Positions 1 through 11,000 of a DNA stretch of 64,000 nucleotides are shown here, one piece after another. Origin of the DNA: Centropus unirufus (taxonomy: Eukaryota; Chordata; Aves; Cuculiformes; Centropidae); the NCBI GenBank assembly GCA_013397695.1, contig VYZI01000257.1:938494-1002493 (forward strand), given 5' to 3'. Position 1 is the first letter of the stretch, and the number at the start of each line of letters is the position of its first letter. The notes beneath the pieces were generated by a model. That model was not told where the DNA came from and searched no databases. It was given only the letters and a program-made list of their open reading frames with translations. Position numbers and translations under genes: made by a program.

Positions 1-1439
1 CTTCAGTAGTGTCCCAAGAAGAACAGAGAAAGTCTATGGAAGTACTCAAGCTCAATTTGCTCTCTGCAACAAGATATTTGAGAAAGCTTAGGAAGAAATT
101 CAATAAACAATCGTTTCCTTTAGAAGAGAACAACTCATGACACAGTATTCTATTGCAGTATCAAGTAAGTACCTTTAAAATCCACTGAACCAAGTGCTCA
201 GAAAAGCTAAAATCTGCAATCATTTCTTTCCACAAGTGAGATACCACTCAGGTTTTGGATATGAATCTGTGCTGAAGCAGGCATGCTCATTCACAACCCA
301 AAGCATTTCACTTATGAGCTCCAGTGAGTCATGCCATGGTCATCTGAGAGGGCACAGCCCCCAGATGCCCATCCCAGTTCAAATATATCTGTGGGGTGGC
401 TAAAAAGGAAGAGCAGCTGTAATTCACATTGTGCTATCTACACATTACCTGGCTGACAAAGAGACATGGCAGTGAGCTGCAATTGCCCCAGCATTAATTG
501 TCAGAGCTTATCTGAGCTTAAGAACCCCACCTCTTTTTAAGTGTCTGGTAGCTTTGAAAACATGTGCTTCAGGGTGCTTGACTTAGCTCATAAAGACTTC
601 AGATACATACAGAGTTCTCCACCTGTTATTTATACCTCTCTCCTTTTTGCTATGAGGTAGTACAGAATAAGGGTGAAAATGAGGCAGGCTACTCACTGAG
701 CTGTATGGTTGTGGGTGTACTGCGTTGGCGGGACTGGTGGGGTTGGTGCTGGCTGGTCTTGTGAGCTGATGCTGTGCCACATGTGCTCTGTGTGGCCTTG
801 GTCTTGCTTAAACAGATCCTTGGGTATTTTCTGCAGATGCACATTCTCAGAGTGGTCCCTTGGGACTGAACTAATGCAACAGTACAGAGACTATCACAGT
901 GTCCTTCCAAAGGGCCCTTTTGGTGACAGCTCCTTCTCGCTTCAGCTCTCACAACCAAGGCATTTGCTATACTTAGACTTCCTACATTCTTCCTCACTCC
1001 TGTTTCTATTAAAACATAACTACATCAGGATGATGAGAAACAATAGAATAACAATGAGGTGAAGAGTAGTTTTCTCGTACTCCTGTTAGAACCAGAAGGT
1101 CCTTCACAGAGGCACTATTATAAAATGAACAAAGACACAACTGGGTTCATAGCTGAAAGTTTTTACTGAACAACCAACAAGACAAAAACTTGCCAGAAGT
1201 CACCCAGCAGGTCAATAACACAACAGGGAGAAGCACTGAATTCTCTTGCAGGTAAGACAACTTACTTAATATAAGTGCATAACAGGGTTAAGTGTATCCC
1301 AGACCAGATTTATCAAAAACATTAGCAGCAGCAACAATTAAATGAGAAACTGTACACTCCGTTACTAGTGTCCAATTCTTCGCTGTGATCAAGAGCACTG
1401 TTGTTCATGAAATGGGGAGGGGGAAACAAAATTACTGAG
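1..1439. other. Non-coding stretch, no feature recognised
   Basis: AT-rich single-copy-looking DNA. The open frames here are short (117 codons at most, around 709-1062) and overlap one another on opposite strands, as chance frames do. Around 705-800 the plus strand is noticeably G/T-rich, which removes stop codons locally and explains the longer frames. No CpG island, splice-bounded exon, repeat family or RNA gene was recognised. Confidence 0.6.
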
Positions 1440-1469
1440 TAAACTGGCAGCAGAACATATTGCCCAATT

Positions 1470-1690
1470 TAACCAAACAGATGTCAAATAGCCATTAGCA
1501 TTACAATGATTAGTAAACTGAAATTACGTGTTATGGGTTTAGTGCCTTAGATTAAGTGTTAACCTGTCTTAATTAAATTGCATCTCTGTAATTGATTTCA
1601 CAGTGCTGAACTGTAAATAACAAATTGTAGATGATCTGTTTTTTTATCTAGCAAGCTAGTGTAAATCAGCCTCTACATGTTGCATCGCCT
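1470..1690. promoter_or_regulatory. Candidate conserved non-coding element with TAATTA-type cores
   Basis: The stretch contains TTAATTAA at 1569-1576, directly followed by an AAATTGCAT motif (1575-1583) and a TAATTGATT motif (1589-1597), plus CATTAGCATTACAATGATTAG-like text upstream. Closely spaced homeodomain-type (TAAT/ATTA) and POU-like (TTGCAT) cores in high-complexity AT-rich sequence are typical of vertebrate developmental enhancers. That is a family-level expectation; conservation itself cannot be seen in one sequence. There is no repeat similarity and no open frame of note. It could equally be ordinary AT-rich DNA. Confidence 0.28.
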
Positions 1691-2864
1691 CCTCTCTCTA
1701 TCCCTTTTGATGGAGCTTGCTCGCCTTGCTTCTTTTACCTAGACACATAACCTTCTCTGACTTTACAAGTACATTTAATCATTGCCGTTTTTCTTCTTGA
1801 GCTGATGAAAGTCATAGCTGCTTGTTTGTAGGGTAGGAAGAACCCAGCAGCTGATCTTTGTGTCTTGTGTTTTCTCCACACTGCATTTCTTTTTTCTGCG
1901 TGCAGAACCATAAACATTTGTTCCACTCACACAGTGGTGTAGCTACCAAATGTGTACAATATGATGGGCTGGGACAGCGAACCAGTCTATGGCAAAGTAG
2001 TGACTATATAACATGGGCTTCTCCTAGCTATCCCTGTACTAACAACTTATAACTCTGCTGTTTTTCTATTTAAGGAGAACAGTTTCATTTTCTTTTTACT
2101 ACATTCAATATAAACAAATACATTCAATGAGAGTAATCCGTTTAATCAAATACCAATCATTTCAGTATCTCAGTGCAAATTCAGGTACTTCCCTAAGTAA
2201 GGGACCGAGAGATGATCTTTGTGTCAATCACATCCTTTCAAAATAAGGCTTGAGAGCAAAATCAGCAGCCTGGGGCTAGAAGGCAAGGAGTTAGGAGCAA
2301 CAGGGAGATCTGCTCTCAGGCTGGACCTCAAAGTTAAATAACATGCCTGCTACTAGCATGAAAACATGAAATGGAGGTGGAAAGGGGGGCAAACCCTTAG
2401 GAGTTATCTTTGTCACTTGAGAGTGATTTGAAGGAAAAGAAGGCCTGTCTGCCTTTTAAAACAACCAGAGGGACTTCTGGCCAAAAACACCTTATCAACA
2501 GAGAATCACAACTTGTTTGTTCATTCAACACTCACTTCACCCTGTCTTACATTTTCCCGAATTGTGTAGCCATGAGTGTCTGAGATGAATACAAGACATG
2601 AGGCTGAATGGCAGAAGATAAAGATGGACAAAAGGCCCAGAGAAGCCTGGAAATTAAAAAAATATGGTATGAGGTATAAACTACATCGAGGTCTAAATGG
2701 ATTTTGAAAAGACAACCAAATCTAACTCTAATTGAAACCTTGCCATTCTTACAAGAAGTCTCATGCATACAGGTGGCAGGCACTACACTGCTGGTGTATT
2801 TGGCCATAACTTGGAGCTTGAAATTCAGGAGTTTAGAACCACTTTTAGGCAAAACATCGCATTT
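1691..2864. other. Non-coding stretch, no feature recognised
   Basis: Plain AT-rich sequence between the candidate element at 1.5 kb and the CR1 tail at 2.87 kb. Open frames are 101 codons or shorter and show no domain. The stretch 2521-2864 has overlapping frames on both strands with no coding character. Confidence 0.55.
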
Positions 2865-3260
2865 TCATAGAAACATTAAGATGGGAAAAGACCTCTAAGA
2901 TCATTCATGTCCATCCATTAGCCGAACACCATTATGCCTACTAAATCATACCTTGTCCCAAAGTGCCACACCTGCATGTTTTTTGAACACTTAAAGGAGC
3001 AGAACACTTTGACCACTTCCTTTGGCAGCCTGTTCCAATGCTTTCCCACTCTTCTAGTCAAGAAGATTTTCCTAACATCCAGTTTAAACTTCCCCTAGAG
3101 CAACTTGAGGCCATTTCCTCTCATCCTATCACTACTTACTTGGGAGAAGAGACTAGCCTCTTCTCCAGACTAAACAGCTCCAATTCCTTCAGCTGTTCTT
3201 AAAAATATTATCAAATAACCTTCGAGTCCCTTACACAACTCTTTTCTTATACCCGCTACT
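2865..3260 (-). repeat. CR1 non-LTR retrotransposon, 3' tail, minus orientation
   Basis: Read on the plus strand this is the reverse complement of a CR1 3' tail. It begins TCATAGAAAC (2865) and continues with a 'gatcattcatgtccatcc'-type block, then CCTGTTCCAATGCTT (3029-3043), CTAACATCCAGTTTAAAC (3072-3089), CTTGAGGCCATTTCCTCTC (3103-3121) and CTTCTCCAGACTAAAC (3159-3174). All are hallmarks of avian CR1 3' regions as I know them. CR1 is the dominant LINE of birds; 5'-truncated copies carrying only the 3' untranslated region and the end of ORF2 are the norm. At about 3150-3158 the text jumps from the 'gggagaagagac' motif to 'ctcttctccagac', so the roughly 70-90 bases normally between them appear to be missing. 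Substitutions are spread throughout, so the copy is old and cannot move. The edge near 3260 is fuzzy. Confidence 0.93.
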
Positions 3261-6200
3261 GCTTTTCTAAGGTATCTATTTTATCAAACATCAACTACTT
3301 TGTTCTCTACAGAGCCTATAGCTGTGTCTCATAACCATGAAGACCAGGAATCTGCATTCATAATTGCTTGATCAAGCGTCATTAATACAGAATTGTTCTA
3401 ATGTGACTTTTAACCCTTCATATCACGTGCTGTAAAGGGTCACAAACTCAATCATTTGACCATGACTCAAAAGACTTCACAGAGATAACCCAAAACTGGT
3501 GACCTGTATCACTGAAAAGATGATGACCTTGACTCATAACTTCTGTCTATAAATGTGATAGGTGCTATGCATTCAATTTTCAGTCGTGTCACAAAATCCA
3601 AACAACAGAGTCAGCTTGAGCATTATGGTCCAGCACATAAGTTTCTTCCAGTATGGCTACTTCAATATGGCACCCAGAATTCCTTGCAAAACTGTCACAT
3701 AGCATCAGCTAATCTTCACTTACACTAGGAAACACTGCACAGTTTTAGAGAAGGTGATGCAAAGCTGCTTGAAGCCATCTTGGCAGCAATCTTTTTTTAG
3801 ATGAGAAGATCATCATTGCACTAGGAGGGAGGAGGAATTAGGAAAGGTGAAGAGCGAATTCCTCCCCACCTGGGACAAGAGGATACAAGTATCCTGGTCA
3901 TGCATCCTCTACACTAGGGAAATGCAGCCAAAAAAGCTTGACCAAAGGAGCAGGAGCCAGCATGGATCAGGGCCGTAGCTGTGTCAAGAAAGGGAATAAG
4001 AAAAGATGTGCCAAAGTACAGATTCAGGACGCAATCTGTCCCATGGTAATTAAGGGGCCCCATATTCTTTCTTGACAGAAGGCTGTATTTTGGTGAAGGC
4101 TTGCCTGATCTTCATGTTTTTCCTCCAGTAGAAGCTGTTTAATGCAATCCATAACAAGATGAAAAATTGGCTAAGTCACATTTTTATACTGTTTGTCTTG
4201 GTGTTGTCACGAGTATTTGTGATATCCACTTTTGCAAATGAACTTTTCTATACCTGACCAAATTACTCTTCAAAAGCAGCTTACGACTGAAGTGCAATCT
4301 AGATGTACTGCGGAGGGTGGGAAGGAACATATAAAGGAAAGGCATTTTTCTTTGTCGAGAGGATTGTGGCATTTTTAAAACATCCTATGTTCCTACATTT
4401 GGCATGCAACTCACATCACTATGTCCTATTTCTGAAAAGGTGTTCTAATGAGCACCATCAGGCAACGTTAGCAAGAGGTAATGCTATCAGAGCTGCCATA
4501 TAATCTCTATGATGACACGGACATGGACTGACTGCATTAATCTAGAATATGAACTTAGAACAACATGCTAATTATTCATATGCTATTAGCATCCCTTTTC
4601 CCTGCAGCATTACACTCAAAGTAAGCCTCAGAATCTCATTTGTCTCCACTTGCAAATAACAGGAGCAGAATCTAGCAAATTATTCCAAAAAGCACCTCTG
4701 TGAAAGAGACAGTACAAACAAAACTCCATTAGCAGACCTTGAACAACATTTTCCTCATAATATAAGAATAGTAAAAACTACCTCCTGTCACAGGCTGTTA
4801 TGGAAAGCAAGGCATCATTTTCTTTTCTTTTTTTTCCCCTTAAATGATTTACAACTGCATTATTCTAAATCTTTCTTGAGCTTATACTGAATTCCTCACA
4901 AGTGTTGTATTTTCAGCAGCTGGCTATCACATACCACCATAACGATTCGCACACCATCACCAAGATTCACACTCGGGAGGAGATAGAACACGGTAACAGA
5001 AAGGGGTCAGTCAGAACATTATGTGAAGATGCTGCAGGGATTGCTACAATTAGAGTCTAGCACCAAGTCATGCAGTCTGAATGCTCCTGCCTTCATGCTA
5101 CCTGGATTCCATGTCATTTTATTTTTGTTTTAGTCATATAAGTTACACATATTTCTAGAGTTCGGCAGCAACTGTGTTAAGCATAAATGTTAGTGTGGGG
5201 GGGGGGAAAAACTAAAATATCACCAACTTCCCTCCTCTCTCAGTTAAGAAATGGAACCCAGAGGCTAATATTGTACCCAGAGGCTAATTGTTTATCTTCT
5301 TTTATTTCAGGTTACTTTTTGCACACCTTAGATTCAAAATTGTTGTAGCTTTTCAGAGACTGACTCAAATTTTTTATGTTTAACAGTAATAAGCAGACTA
5401 CATTAAATTTTATTAACTGTATTTTTCTATAATATCCATTAAAAGGCACACTACCTGTAATAGGTGTTGTTACCAGTGCTGTGTAGTTCATGGCTAGCAG
5501 ATCAGGGAGAAGAGCAGCTCCCCAAAGCATAGCAGCTTAGGAAAGGAAGCCTAAAGTGTGCAAGGAAGGACATGCAACATGGAGGAGACAATGCATCATT
5601 GCCTGCACCGGTTGACACTGCTTAATACAGCAGGCTGAGGCAAAACAGAGATACCTGACAGGCAACACCTCTACTAGATTTCTTGAAAATCAGCAGCTGT
5701 AGAAAATTGTAGCTGGTCCCACAAGCAGGCAGAAAATTTGCAAGATAAAAGCTAGCACAGATGTACAAGATAAACACTTCCAGATATTCAGAGGTTCTGT
5801 ACTACAACTGACAACTAGAGGAAATAACAGCTGTGCCGCATGACTGCTTCAAAACAACACCAGGACCAGAAAATCCACTGCCATGTGACTGCAGAGTTTC
5901 ACTGACTGCAGCTGCCCCCTTTATGAGAGTCATGTCCCTGCACTCTGAGCCCTCAAAAACCTAAACATGCTCTGATAGATTGAGCACAATTGCTCTTAGT
6001 TTTTCAAACATAAACTCAATTTTATTTATATTTAATTATCTCAAAGCACAAGGCCTACCCAGCCTAAGATAAACTATTCCTTATTAATTTTTTCTAAGAG
6101 TGATTGCCATAGCAGAAGCACATACTTACTTTACCTTTGGCGGTATAAGTGCTCTCCTCTTGCAAGAAATAAGATTGAATAGAAAAAAAGTCTTTAGATT

Positions 6201-7287
6201 ACACCAAGCAAGCCATGTACTCCACTCCGTACTACAGTTTGGGGAAGGAGGTGCTGAGGAAATTAGGGAGAGGAAGCAGGAAATATTGAGAGCAGATTCA
6301 AAGGCTGGTTGGTCATTGCTGCTGAGATCTGCCCTGCATGATAACATGATCTGATGGGGCATAGACAAAATTGTCTATGTGGCTGCACCCACCCAGCAAC
6401 TGAACCAGGGATTGGTCTATGACTGTCACGCTTCCAGGAAACACCAGGATTTTTTATGCTCCCTCTTGTACTCCCCTTTTGTTTCACAACTATTGGCCAA
6501 GGAGTGAAGAGGGCTGTTGGAAGTTATCGCCACGTTATAGTTAAACATCCAACAGAATTTCCCTCCAGAAAACTATGCAGACTTTCCAAGCTACCTAATG
6601 ACTGATCTATTCCCCACTGTTGTACAACATTGTTTCACACACTGGCTTCTCTATAATCTGATGGAGATCTTCCATATATAAAGACAGGTTTGAGGTCCCA
6701 CCCAAAACCGAGCATGCATAGTAAGACACAGCTGTCTACAGGGTGATAAGGTCAGTGGCAGCTAGGGAGGAGAATATAGTGTGATATTTTCTCTTCCAGT
6801 GAAGTACTGACATAATCTAAACATGCCTAAATACATAGGTGCTCTCCCAGTAGGAGCTTCACATGGCACATTAATGAAAAATCAAAGAGGTAGCCACTGA
6901 GAAGTGGTGTTCTAGTGCTTTGCGGTTATACTCTGCAATGAGCTACTCAGCCTTGGGACTAGTAAGGCTTATCCACTTCCTTGCAGTTGTAGAGTGCTGG
7001 TTTTGCCTTTTCATGGTATTGTGACCATAATTAATAACCATAAAGAACAAGCAACCCCTAATCCATTATACTTCAGAAGAAAACAGATACTTGATATTTT
7101 CTACTGATAGGTGGCTGGATTGTGACAGCTTCTGTCCTGCAAGTTATTTCTACAATAGCACTCCTGAATCCTATCTTAAATCCTTTTCCTATACTTTTAG
7201 CAGAATCAGTCCTCTTACCCCCGAGCCCTAATACACACAAAGAATATGTACACTTTGCTCAGTGATGGCATATTACTATCTAGAATT
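3261..7287. other. Non-coding stretch with only simple-sequence features
   Basis: No gene or interspersed repeat was recognised. Small items are a run of ten G at 5197-5206 followed by A, and a direct repeat of ACCCAGAGGCTAAT at 5256-5269 and 5275-5288 (19-base period). At 6360-6379 there is a perfect inverted repeat with 9-base arms, CATAGACAA and TTGTCTATG, separated by AA. Open frames are 84 codons or shorter. Confidence 0.55.
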
Positions 7288-7335
7288 ACTGCCATTACAC
7301 AATAAAGTGGAACTGCCATTACACAATAAAATGGA
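7288..7335. repeat. 24-bp tandem duplication (two units)
   Basis: The unit at 7288-7311 is followed immediately by a second copy at 7312-7335, differing at one base (AATAAAGTGGA against AATAAAATGGA). Each copy contains the word ACTGCCATTACACAATAAA. One mismatch in 24 suggests a fairly young local duplication, most easily explained by replication slippage. No function is evident. Confidence 0.9.
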
Positions 7336-7917
7336 GTACAAAGTGATGTGAACTTCTGTTTTAATAGACATTCATTCTCCAATATCCATGTCCATAAAAT
7401 ATCTAAATGCCACTTTCACTGTGCTGGTGCTGTGGGATAACAAAAGGCAACTACACAAAGGACATCTCCACGTCTACTTCCCATTGCTGCAAATTAAACC
7501 ACGAAGCTTACTTTCCCTCATTCACCTTGGATTATTAAGTGACCATGAAACTTTCTTGCTTACTTTGAAGAAAAGGTTTTGACCTTTGTTCTCAATGGTG
7601 AGATTTCAGAAGGTGCTGAGTAGCAGTGAGGACACTGCACACAAGCTTCCCTGAGTAAAGATGAAGATTTCACTAGTTCTGAGATGACAAGGCCTGGTTA
7701 TCTATGCCCTCTGCTCAACTCCTTTTTAGCTATTAGAATTCTTCCTTAGCATGATTTTTTTTTATCATTTTGCATTTCCTAACAGAATACATACTCATTA
7801 CACACTCTGCATTGCTTATTCCACTCTGAACTTTTGTACCATTATATTTTGTCCCACAATACAATTTCTTTTTGTTTCTAGTGAGTAAATACAGAACATA
7901 GCTTCTTGTAGAACAAA
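7336..7917. other. Non-coding stretch, no feature recognised
   Basis: AT-rich sequence with a 64-codon open frame and a T9 run near 7756. No repeat or gene was recognised. Confidence 0.5.
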
Positions 7918-8080
7918 TAAGGCCCGATTCTCAGGTGGTGTGAGGCTAAATTCACTGAGTATACCCATTTATACCCACCGACAATCTGGCAGGTAATGCT
8001 GTAATGTCTTACTCATCTTGGGTCTGATTCAGAGATCATAAAAGTCGATGGTGAAAGTCTCTTGGGTTTTTAAAGGATGT
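7918..8080. repeat. Possible ancient interspersed repeat relic
   Basis: The text opens with GGCCCGATTCTCAG (7921-7934) and later has GGGTCTGATTCAG (8020-8032) and AAAGTCGATGGTGAAAGTCTC (8041-8061). Phrases of the form 'ggcccgattct' and 'aagtcaatgg...aaactccca' recur widely in reptile and bird DNA as an old dispersed repeat whose family name I cannot assign with certainty. A similar 'ggccccgattctt' opening occurs at about 27381. Divergence is high and the boundaries are guesses. Confidence 0.3.
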
Positions 8081-11000
8081 CTCATTCCTGTCCATTAACA
8101 GGAGAGTAGAACCAGTAACAATGCTTTCTCTAATGTCCACCTTTTCTTCTCTTCTCTGAATAGAGCCAAGTTTTTTCTACTTCAGGTTCTAGCTCAGGAA
8201 CACGCAAACACAACTCAGACAATGTATTTCTGAGGGAGCATATAGTATATTTTGACATGTCTCCAGATCTTTCTGCTGGAAAAGTGTGCATTTTAGGTAG
8301 CCAACCATTACCTCTGCATCTTCTCAGTGGAATGAAAAGAAGGTCGGCACAACTGCCCTTCTTCTCACAAGCCAATATGCAGAAGCCTGTATTTCTGGGA
8401 ACACTAAAATGAAATGAATGGAACATTGAAAAACTGTGCAAAATTATTTAATTTTGTAAACAGCAATGAGAAACTTCAGTGAAATCTTGCAATCTGTACT
8501 GGTGCCTTGCAATGACAGAAGGCAACTGGGGAGCCTATTTTTAAAATCCCTTGAAAAGCATTTTAAGTCATATATCAATGTTTCCTTTGTTTATATTTTC
8601 ACATCATTTACTTGCTATTATATATGCAGATGTCGATGATTAAAAGCATCAGAAAAATTAAACCTCCACAGATTAAACACTTTTGATTGTGAGAGCTTGA
8701 ATCTCTTGTTTGTTTTTAATTAAGAATATGTTAATGCACAATATCTTGTTGCTATCCCTCCCCAGAATAATAAATACAGTCATCTTGCAATGACTAGGCA
8801 AGTGAAACACCATGTAGACTACAGCTGGTGATCTGAGCATGCTAAGATTAAATCCGGATGTTCTTATTCTCACCCATCTTACATCATCTATTATTCAATC
8901 TCCCACTGCAATCAATAATTGGCTTCACTTAGGAAGCGAAAGAAAACTAATAGTGCTGATATCATCCATTTGTGTATTTTCTTCCATCTCAGCAGATCTC
9001 ACTAAATTTTACAGTCTTCCCACTACCGTGCTGATGTTCCTGTAGCAAATAATACCAGTCAGAAAGGACTGTAAAGTTGACTAAAAAGCACAATTAAACC
9101 CAAAGGCTACCATTCTAACCTTGCTTTGATTTGGTGCAAAACATTGTGAAGTTATAAGGTAATTATCTGCATGGTTTACTGATTTTAGACAAACTGCAGA
9201 ACTAATGTAAAATAACTCTGCTGCTGCCTGCCAAGTTATCGCTCCATCCACCACCAGCTCAGGGAGCAACGTCTCATCAGGTCTTTGCGCAGGGAATAAG
9301 TCAAACCTGCACCAGCCATGCCCCACAAGCAGCTCCAGGTTCACTATTAGCTGATATTCCACTCCTCTTGAAAAGAAGATGTGACTCATCCCATACCAAA
9401 GTAAGTGTCTAGTTCAAACAGAGACAATTCCACATTGACAAAGTGAGAAGGTAGGCAAGGGGCTGCTCTCAACCCACGTTGCCTTGTCCAGTACATGTTT
9501 CCATGGGATGCCCATCTAAGATATTTCTGGTAGTTCATCTTCAGCCCTCTCTGAGAAGAGACTGCTAATTCATGCCAAATCTACCAATTTATTCAAACAA
9601 ACTGATTGGTACCTCAGCTGAAGAAAAAACTCAACAAAATTACTAGGATTCACCTTCCATGAAAAATTAGATTTGTCTGTAAGAATATGAAAGAAAACAC
9701 TAATATATTTTTTTTAAATCCAGTTTAGAATTTAACGGTGTCAGTATGAGCAATTTTATTTATTCAATCAGTGAATAAGTCCTGGAAACAAAATATTTTA
9801 GACTTCCTTCAGAATGTCGGGTTTGAGCATGCAAATCAGAATTTCAGTGCATTGGAGTTGGTTATCTCTGAAAGAAAAAAAAAAAAACAACAAAAACCCA
9901 AACAACCAGTCATGTTTTAACTAGAAATGTCCTTCTTCCAGAAGAGTCCATGCACATCTGCAACACACTGACAATGGCCCGTGAGGATGAGCACGGGAGG
10001 TAGGGTACCAAAGCTGGCAGGATGCATACACATTGTGATAAATATGCATTTCTAAAGAGAGCTGGTTAAATACAATTTGAGAAATACCACCTGACTAATT
10101 TTAACCAAATCATCTCACAAAAGCCCTTTGTTTTGTTCAAAACAAGTGTCAACCAGGCCAAGAGGAACTATTACTGATCTTGGACCTGTCATGCGCCACC
10201 CAGCTTTCTGGTGGGCTTCTCCTCCCATGGAGACCCTGACCAAGGAATAACAACCAGAGTCCCACCTGAGCAGCTCTGCCACTGCAGATAGATGTTTAAC
10301 CATGGAAAATAGGCACAGATAATGAAGGAGACCTGTGCCTGTTCCCTGTGTGCATGGACCAGAAACTGCCAAGTCCAGCTCTCCCTGGGGATGAAAGTGG
10401 TTGTCTCCACCAGCAAAGGTTCAGCACAGGCTGCAAGTCTCCTGTCCCTCCATGTACACCTAACAGGCAGGTGAGGTGAAAAATTCTTTTTCATTATTAA
10501 TTCTTTGCTCTGTTGTTCTCTGGCTAATTTTCCCTAACTTTACTACCATCATTCCTGCTTCCAAATGGAATGTTTCATGGCAGACGTTAAAATCCACCAC
10601 TTCTACTATTTCCAGACTGGCTGTGAAAGTGGTCCATCTGAACAAGTCCCTCACACCCAACAAGAGGCCATGTAAGAAACTATAAAACCAGTAAGGAGGT
10701 AAAGAGGAGGTTGCTGTCATGAACAATCATCCTTTCAGTGCTGGGCTGGAGCAATACAGAGCAGTGCAGCCATGGTGTCATTGTTAGAGGTCTACTATAT
10801 CTTTTCAGCATCCCGAATGACAAGGAAATCATACCTTCAACCCATATTGACATTACCACCTGCAAACTGCTCTATACTCCATCATAAATCATAATTTAGA
10901 ATATTGGACATTATTACTTAGCTCTTCTCTATTTCTGAAGAGATTCCTACCACAAGCAAAAATCTTTATAATTATTAATGAGTTAAAGAAAGGTAAAATA

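Noticed and set aside
709..1062. 117-codon open frame, plus strand
   Set aside because: It arises from a G/T-rich strand bias that removes stops. The minus strand also has an overlapping 102-codon frame.
5197..5206. G10 run considered as a G-quadruplex
   Set aside because: A single run without the further G-tracts needed for a canonical quadruplex.
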